This document shows positions 40,807 through 45,054 of a DNA stretch of 45,054 nt, piece by piece; positions within the stretch are counted from its first letter, which is position 1, and every line of letters begins with the position of its first letter. The DNA comes from Sphingopyxis macrogoltabida (GTDB taxonomy: Bacteria; Pseudomonadota; Alphaproteobacteria; Sphingomonadales; Sphingomonadaceae), in contig QFPJ01000023.1 of NCBI GenBank assembly GCA_003241685.1, positions 1 to 45,054 of the forward strand. Direction: 5' to 3'. Position numbers and translations under genes: made by a program. The notes under the pieces were generated by a model. It was not told the DNA's origin. It saw only the letters and a list, made by a program, of their open reading frames with translations, and ran no database searches.

Positions 40807-42474
40807 CTAATCGTCGATGTTGCGACGGAAGGTTTCGGGCAGGAAGAGAAGGCCGACGACCAGCGTCAGGCCGGCGATGACGATCGGATACCATAGGCCG
40901 TAATAGATATCCCCCGTCGCGGCGACCATCGCGAAGGCGGTCGTCGGCAGGAAGCCGCCGAACCAGCCGTTGCCGATATGATAGGGCAGCGACATGGAGG
41001 TGTAGCGGATGCGGCTGGGGAAAAGTTCGACCAGCATCGCCGCGATCGGGCCATAGACCATCGTCACCAGCAGCACGAGATAGGTCAGGACCGCGACCAC
41101 CATCGGCTTGTTGATCGCATCGGGATCGGCCTTTTCCGGATAGCCGGCGGCGGTCAGCGCGCCCTTTACCTCGCCCTGGAAGGCGGTGATGGCGGCCGCC
41201 CGATCTTCGCCCGTCACCGTCGCCGGGTCGGGCGCGGTGAAGCTGGCGTCGCCGACATGGACGACCGCGACGCTTCCCGCCGGGGCCGCGACCGTCGTAT
41301 AGCCGATCGCATTCTTGGCGAGGAAGGCCTTGGCGATGTCGCAGCTCTTGCTGTCGAACCTGTTCTTGCCGACCGGATCGAACTGCAACGAACAATCGGC
41401 GTCGTTGGTCGCGACCGTGACCGGCGCCGAGACCGCCGCCCGGGCGAGCGCCGGGTTCGCCGATTCCGCCAGCAGGTGGAACGCGGGGAAATAGGTCAGC
41501 ACCGCCAGCGCGCAGCCCGTCAGGATGATCGGCTTGCGCCCGATCTTGTCCGACAGCCAGCCGAAGAAGATGAAGAAGGGCGTGCCGATGGCGAGCGCGA
41601 TCGCGATCAGGATGTTGGTCGTCGCGCCATCGACGAGCAGCATCTTTTCAAGGAAGAACATCGCGTAGAACTGGCCGGTGTACCAGACCACGGCCTGACC
41701 CGCGACCGCGCCGAGCAGCGCGACGAGCACCCATTTCAGGTTGCTCCAGCGGCCAAAGGCCTCGGTCAGCGGCGCCTTCGACGTCTTGCCTTCCTCCTTC
41801 ATCTTCTGAAAGACCGGGCTTTCGTTCAATTGCATGCGGATCCACAGCGAAACGCCGAGCAGGATGATCGAGACCAGGAACGGCACGCGCCAGCCCCAGT
41901 CCCGGAACGCTTCCTCACCGATCAGCGTGCGCGTGCCGATCACGACGAGCAGCGCCGCGAACAGGCCGAGCGTTGCGGTCGTCTGGATGAAGCTGGTGTA
42001 AAGGCCGCGTTTGTGGTTCGGCGCATGTTCGGCGACATAGGTTGCCGCGCCGCCATATTCGCCGCCCAGCGCCAGCCCCTGGATCAGCCGCATCACGATG
42101 AGCAGGATCGGCGCCGCGACGCCGATCGATGCATAGGAGGGGAGGATGCCGACGACGAAGGTCGAAAAGCCCATCAGCCCCATCGTCACAAGAAAGGTGT
42201 ATTTGCGGCCGACGAGGTCGCCGACGCGGCCGAAGACGATCGCGCCGAACGGCCGCACGGCAAAGCCCGCCGCGAACGCGCCCAGCGCGAAGATGAAGCC
42301 GGTCGTTTCATTGACACCGGAAAAAAACTGCGCGGATATGATCGTGGCCAGCAGGCCGTAGAGATAGAAATCATACCATTCGAATACCGTACCAAGCGAC
42401 GAGGCGGTGATGACGAGCTTTTCGCTCTGCGTCGCCTTGTGATGCCTGGGCGTGTCGTCAACAGTTGTAGCCAT
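40807..42474 (-). CDS. MHS-family MFS transporter with a large periplasmic insertion
   Basis: 555 residues; standard metabolite:H+ symporters have about 430. The N-terminal half shows the MHS signatures (GTVFEWYDFYLYG, GRVGDLVGRKYTFL, RLIQGLALGGEYGGA). Between two C-terminal helices, residues about 338-456 form a hydrophilic insertion with a Cys pair (C361, C378) and repeated Val/Ala strands, predicted periplasmic. Final helices run KPMVVAVLTYLVLLV to PETFRRNI. GGGAGA precedes the ATG. It is cotranscribed with the DcaP-like porin 27 bp upstream; the substrate is probably a small carboxylate (inference from neighbours). Confidence 0.88.
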   Translation of the reverse strand: MATTVDDTPRHHKATQSEKLVITASSLGTVFEWYDFYLYGLLATIISAQFFSGVNETTGFIFALGAFAAGFAVRPFGAIVFGRVGDLVGRKYTFLVTMGLMGFSTFVVGILPSYASIGVAAPILLIVMRLIQGLALGGEYGGAATYVAEHAPNHKRGLYTSFIQTTATLGLFAALLVVIGTRTLIGEEAFRDWGWRVPFLVSIILLGVSLWIRMQLNESPVFQKMKEEGKTSKAPLTEAFGRWSNLKWVLVALLGAVAGQAVVWYTGQFYAMFFLEKMLLVDGATTNILIAIALAIGTPFFIFFGWLSDKIGRKPIILTGCALAVLTYFPAFHLLAESANPALARAAVSAPVTVATNDADCSLQFDPVGKNRFDSKSCDIAKAFLAKNAIGYTTVAAPAGSVAVVHVGDASFTAPDPATVTGEDRAAAITAFQGEVKGALTAAGYPEKADPDAINKPMVVAVLTYLVLLVTMVYGPIAAMLVELFPSRIRYTSMSLPYHIGNGWFGGFLPTTAFAMVAATGDIYYGLWYPIVIAGLTLVVGLLFLPETFRRNIDD

Positions 42475-42501
42475 GCGACGTCTCCCTCTCCCTGTTTGCG
42501 G

Positions 42502-43911
42502 TTAGAAACTATATTTTGCGGCAAATTCAAAGCGGTCCAGTTGGCCCTTCGCGCCGCTGACCAGTTCGCGCGTCCCGCGGCGATATTCGAAGCCCAGGTC
42601 GATATTCCTGACGGGCGTCCAGAATATGTTGGCGGCCAGGCTCCATGCCCGGTCGTTGAAACCGGCGAGCGCGGCCACCGGCAGGGCGCCGTCGTAATCG
42701 ACCGTCTGGTAACTGCCCATCAGATTCATCCGGATTTCGGGCGTCAGCGCGACGCGCGCCGCCGCGAGCGCGGCGAACAGCCGCACGTCGGCGAGGTCGC
42801 CGGTCGCGGGATCGAAGATCGCGTCGGGCGCGAAATTGAGCCCGACATAGCGGCCGATGTTGCGGCCATATGTCGCCATGAAGCGCAGGTCGTTCGCCTT
42901 GTCGGCGGTCAGGTACAGCTTGCCGCCGGCGCTGGCGCCCCACCCGAAGCGCTTGGCGGAAACACCCGCATTGTCGATCCGCACTTCGCGGGCGAGCCCG
43001 GCCAGCGACAATTCGCCGCCCTTGCCGGCATAGGCCAGCCGCGCCGCGAAATCGGGGATGCTGTCATCGCCATTTTCGATCAGCGCCGGGGCGCCGAGCG
43101 CCGCGGTCGCGGCCTCGGCATTTTCGATCGAGGCGTGCAGCGTCAGGTCGGCACCGAGCGGCGCCGAATAGCGGATCAGCGGCTGGCGGACGAAGACGGT
43201 GCCCTCGGTCGCGCCGACGAAATCGGTGCTTTCGGGCAGCGCGCCGACATATTGGAACGTCGACCAGTCCTGCCCGAAGGTGAAGCGATCGACCTGAAGA
43301 TAGGCGCGGCGCAGCGTCAGATTATAGCCGTTGGTCGTCCGCTGCGATCCCTGCGTGCCCGGCGAGGTCTGGAAATCGGTCTCCAGATAGCCCTTGACCG
43401 CATGGCCGGCGACGTCGGTCGCCAGATTCAGCCAGAAGCGCGATTGCTTGGCGCTGAAATCCTGGACGCGGCTGGCGGGGCCGCCGCCGGTCGGGATCGA
43501 TTGCGGCAGATAGAAATCGCGGCCCAGCGAGTTGGTCGCCACTTCTCCGTCGCTGAAGCGGCTGTTCGCGGCGGTCAGCTTGATGAACCCGCCAAGCTTG
43601 ATCGTCGTTGCGCCCGAACGGAAGCCGTCGCCGGATGCCGGGGCCGCGCTTTGCGGCTGCATCGCCGCGACCTGCGTTGCGGCGGCGTCGCTTTTCGCGG
43701 CGGCCTGCTGCGCGACGGCGGCGGTTTCCGCCTGTTCGGTGCGGGCGCTGGCCAAGTCGGCGCGCAATTGCTGCATCTCGGCTTCCAGCTTTGCGAGGCG
43801 CGCCTCGAGTTCGGCTTCGCGCGGGCTGGCCTGCGCGAAAGCCGTGGCGGGGGTCATAAGGGCCGTGGCGGCCAGCAGGAGCGACACGCCTGGGGATTTT
43901 CGCCTTTGCAT
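42502..43911 (-). CDS. DcaP-like outer-membrane porin
   Basis: 469 residues. Signal peptide to AFA (residue 26), a coiled coil (REAELEARLAKLEAEMQQLRADLASAR) typical of trimeric porins, an Ala/Gln linker, then a beta-barrel beginning TTIKLGGFIKLTAANSRFSDG and ending in FAAKYSF. This is the DcaP family, whose members take up dicarboxylates and other small acids (family knowledge). AGGGAGA precedes the ATG. The MHS transporter follows 27 bp later, so outer- and inner-membrane uptake are in one operon, divergent from acs. Confidence 0.87.
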   Translation of the reverse strand: MQRRKSPGVSLLLAATALMTPATAFAQASPREAELEARLAKLEAEMQQLRADLASARTEQAETAAVAQQAAAKSDAAATQVAAMQPQSAAPASGDGFRSGATTIKLGGFIKLTAANSRFSDGEVATNSLGRDFYLPQSIPTGGGPASRVQDFSAKQSRFWLNLATDVAGHAVKGYLETDFQTSPGTQGSQRTTNGYNLTLRRAYLQVDRFTFGQDWSTFQYVGALPESTDFVGATEGTVFVRQPLIRYSAPLGADLTLHASIENAEAATAALGAPALIENGDDSIPDFAARLAYAGKGGELSLAGLAREVRIDNAGVSAKRFGWGASAGGKLYLTADKANDLRFMATYGRNIGRYVGLNFAPDAIFDPATGDLADVRLFAALAAARVALTPEIRMNLMGSYQTVDYDGALPVAALAGFNDRAWSLAANIFWTPVRNIDLGFEYRRGTRELVSGAKGQLDRFEFAAKYSF

Positions 43912-44088
43912 TGGACATCTCCCTGTTCCCGATGTTCGTCTCGGGATCGGGGCACATTGTGATGAAAAGGCGGGGCGCGGCTATCGCGACGATGGTCGCG
44001 GATCTACGACCTTTGTCTAGCATCGCACGATCGGCGAACTGCGCTAGGCGAAACCGCAAAGCGCCGCGTGAGCCAAAAGGAGCAGGTG

Positions 44089-45054
44089 ATGGGAGAGACG
44101 ATATATCCGGTGCCCGCCGGGTGGGCGGCCGACGCGCTGGTCGACGATGCGGGCTATCAGGACATGTATCGCCGGTCGATCGAACACCCGGACGCATTCT
44201 GGCGCGATCAGGCGCGGCGGATCGACTGGATCAAACCCTTCACACGCGTGTCGGACAGCAGTTTCGACGAGGATGATTTCGGTATCGAGTGGTTCGCCGA
44301 CGGGACGCTGAACCTGTCCGCCAATGCGCTTGACCGTCACCTGGCCGAACGCGGGGACGCGACCGCCATCCTGTGGGAAGCCGACGATCCGGCCGAACCG
44401 CATCGCGCGATCAGCTATCGCGACCTTCACGCCGACGTCTGCCGCTTCGCCAATCTGCTGAAAGCGCAAGGCATCGGGCGCGGCGACCGCGTGACCATAT
44501 ACCTGCCGATGGTTCCCGAAGCGGCGGTCGCGATGCTCGCCTGTGCGCGGATCGGCGCGATCCACTCGATCGTGTTCGCGGGCTTCTCTCCCGACGCGCT
44601 CGCGGGACGCATCACCGATTGCGACAGCCGTATCGTGCTGACCGCCGACGAAGGCCTGCGCGGGGGCAAGCGCGTGCCGCTGAAGGCCAATGTCGACGAA
44701 GCCCTGCTGCGGTGCCCCGGCGTCGAGCGCGTCGTGATGCTGCGCCGCACGGGCGCCGACGTGCCGATGGTCGCCGATCGCGACATCGACTGGCAGAGCG
44801 CAGTTGCCGATCAGCCCGCCGACTGCCCGGCCGAGGAAATGGGCGCCGAAGACCCGCTGTTCATCCTCTATACCTCGGGATCGACCGGCAAGCCGAAGGG
44901 CGTGTTGCATACGACGGGCGGCTATGCCGTCTGGGCGTCGATCACGCATGAATATGTGTTCGATTACCGGCCGGGCCAGATTTACTGGTGCGCCGCCGAC
45001 ATCGGCTGGGTCACGGGACACAGCTATGTCGTGTACGGCCCGCTGATGAACGGC
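44089..45054 (+). CDS. acs: acetyl-CoA synthetase (3' end cut by window edge)
   Basis: The first 322 codons of a gene that runs off the window. The protein opens GETIYPVPAGWAADALVDDA and continues with the Acs N-terminal domain (YRRSIEHPDAFWRDQARRIDW), GDRVTIYLPMVPEAAVAMLA, ARIGAIHSIVFAGFSPDALA and the AMP-binding loop LYTSGSTGKPKGVLHTTGGY, then ADIGWVTGHSYVVYGPL. It converts acetate to acetyl-CoA. AAAAGGAGCAGGT precedes the ATG at 44089, an excellent ribosome-binding site. It is divergent from the porin–transporter operon across 177 bp and may share its control. Confidence 0.96.
   Translation, partial: MGETIYPVPAGWAADALVDDAGYQDMYRRSIEHPDAFWRDQARRIDWIKPFTRVSDSSFDEDDFGIEWFADGTLNLSANALDRHLAERGDATAILWEADDPAEPHRAISYRDLHADVCRFANLLKAQGIGRGDRVTIYLPMVPEAAVAMLACARIGAIHSIVFAGFSPDALAGRITDCDSRIVLTADEGLRGGKRVPLKANVDEALLRCPGVERVVMLRRTGADVPMVADRDIDWQSAVADQPADCPAEEMGAEDPLFILYTSGSTGKPKGVLHTTGGYAVWASITHEYVFDYRPGQIYWCAADIGWVTGHSYVVYGPLMNG

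Overview
The window is GC-rich chromosomal DNA from an alphaproteobacterium, most likely a sphingomonad (Sphingomonas/Sphingopyxis-type). This rests on the eno–ftsB–pdhA–pdhB order, an E1-beta subunit carrying its own lipoyl domain, small families such as DUF2794, DUF4170 and an NDUFS4-like protein, a TonB receptor paired with a PepSY membrane protein, and short palindromic repeats of the 'GTCATTCCCGCGAAAGCGGGA' kind (seen at 5674-5754). The genus is inference. No prophage, transposase, CRISPR array or rRNA was found. Both ends cut genes: lon on the left and acs on the right.

Layout. 1-2.9 kb: lon (3' part), HU gene and tRNA-Val(CAC). 3.0-5.5 kb: secreted PepSY-like protein and a PhoP/PhoQ-like two-component pair, followed by about 400 bp of non-coding palindromic repeats. 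5.9-10.8 kb: GST and chorismate mutase (overlapping), polyprenyl diphosphate synthase, HrpB helicase and an NDUFS4-like subunit. 10.9-13.0 kb, minus strand: DUF4170, then a four-gene cassette of Ala/Lys-rich and membrane-anchored small proteins resembling stress/LEA-like and YqjE-type proteins. 13.2-19.8 kb: housekeeping genes (eno, an orphan small gene, ftsB, pdhA, pdhB, a squalene/phytoene-synthase-like gene, cysE, DUF2794). 19.7-21.8 kb, minus: DUF2157 membrane protein and an SDR dehydrogenase.

22.0-27.0 kb is regulatory. An OprP-type porin sits behind an array of PhoB half-sites. A tightly packed phosphorelay follows (CHASE3-like sensor kinase, single-domain receiver, receiver–HisKA_2 kinase). 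Next comes a DUF1328 membrane peptide with an exact EcfG-type (general stress sigma) promoter and a leader that folds into two hairpins enclosed by a perfect 9-bp stem. 27.0-34.1 kb, minus: a czcCBA-type heavy-metal efflux operon with a CDF exporter at its end and a His-rich small secreted protein at its head, driven by a textbook MerR-family promoter with a 19-bp spacer and a CadR/PbrR-like dyad. 34.2-38.7 kb: a divergent iron-uptake pair (TonB receptor / two membrane proteins) whose opposed promoters overlap on one Fur-like box. 38.7-45.05 kb: short-chain acid use (prpE, an MHS-family transporter with a large periplasmic insertion, a DcaP-like porin and divergent acs).

The most promising items for a second look are the structured EcfG-driven leader of the DUF1328 gene next to the phosphorelay, the four-gene stress-like cassette with 11-residue repeats, and the MerR-type operator that assigns the efflux operon to an unlinked metal sensor. 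Most of the remaining window is ordinary housekeeping.
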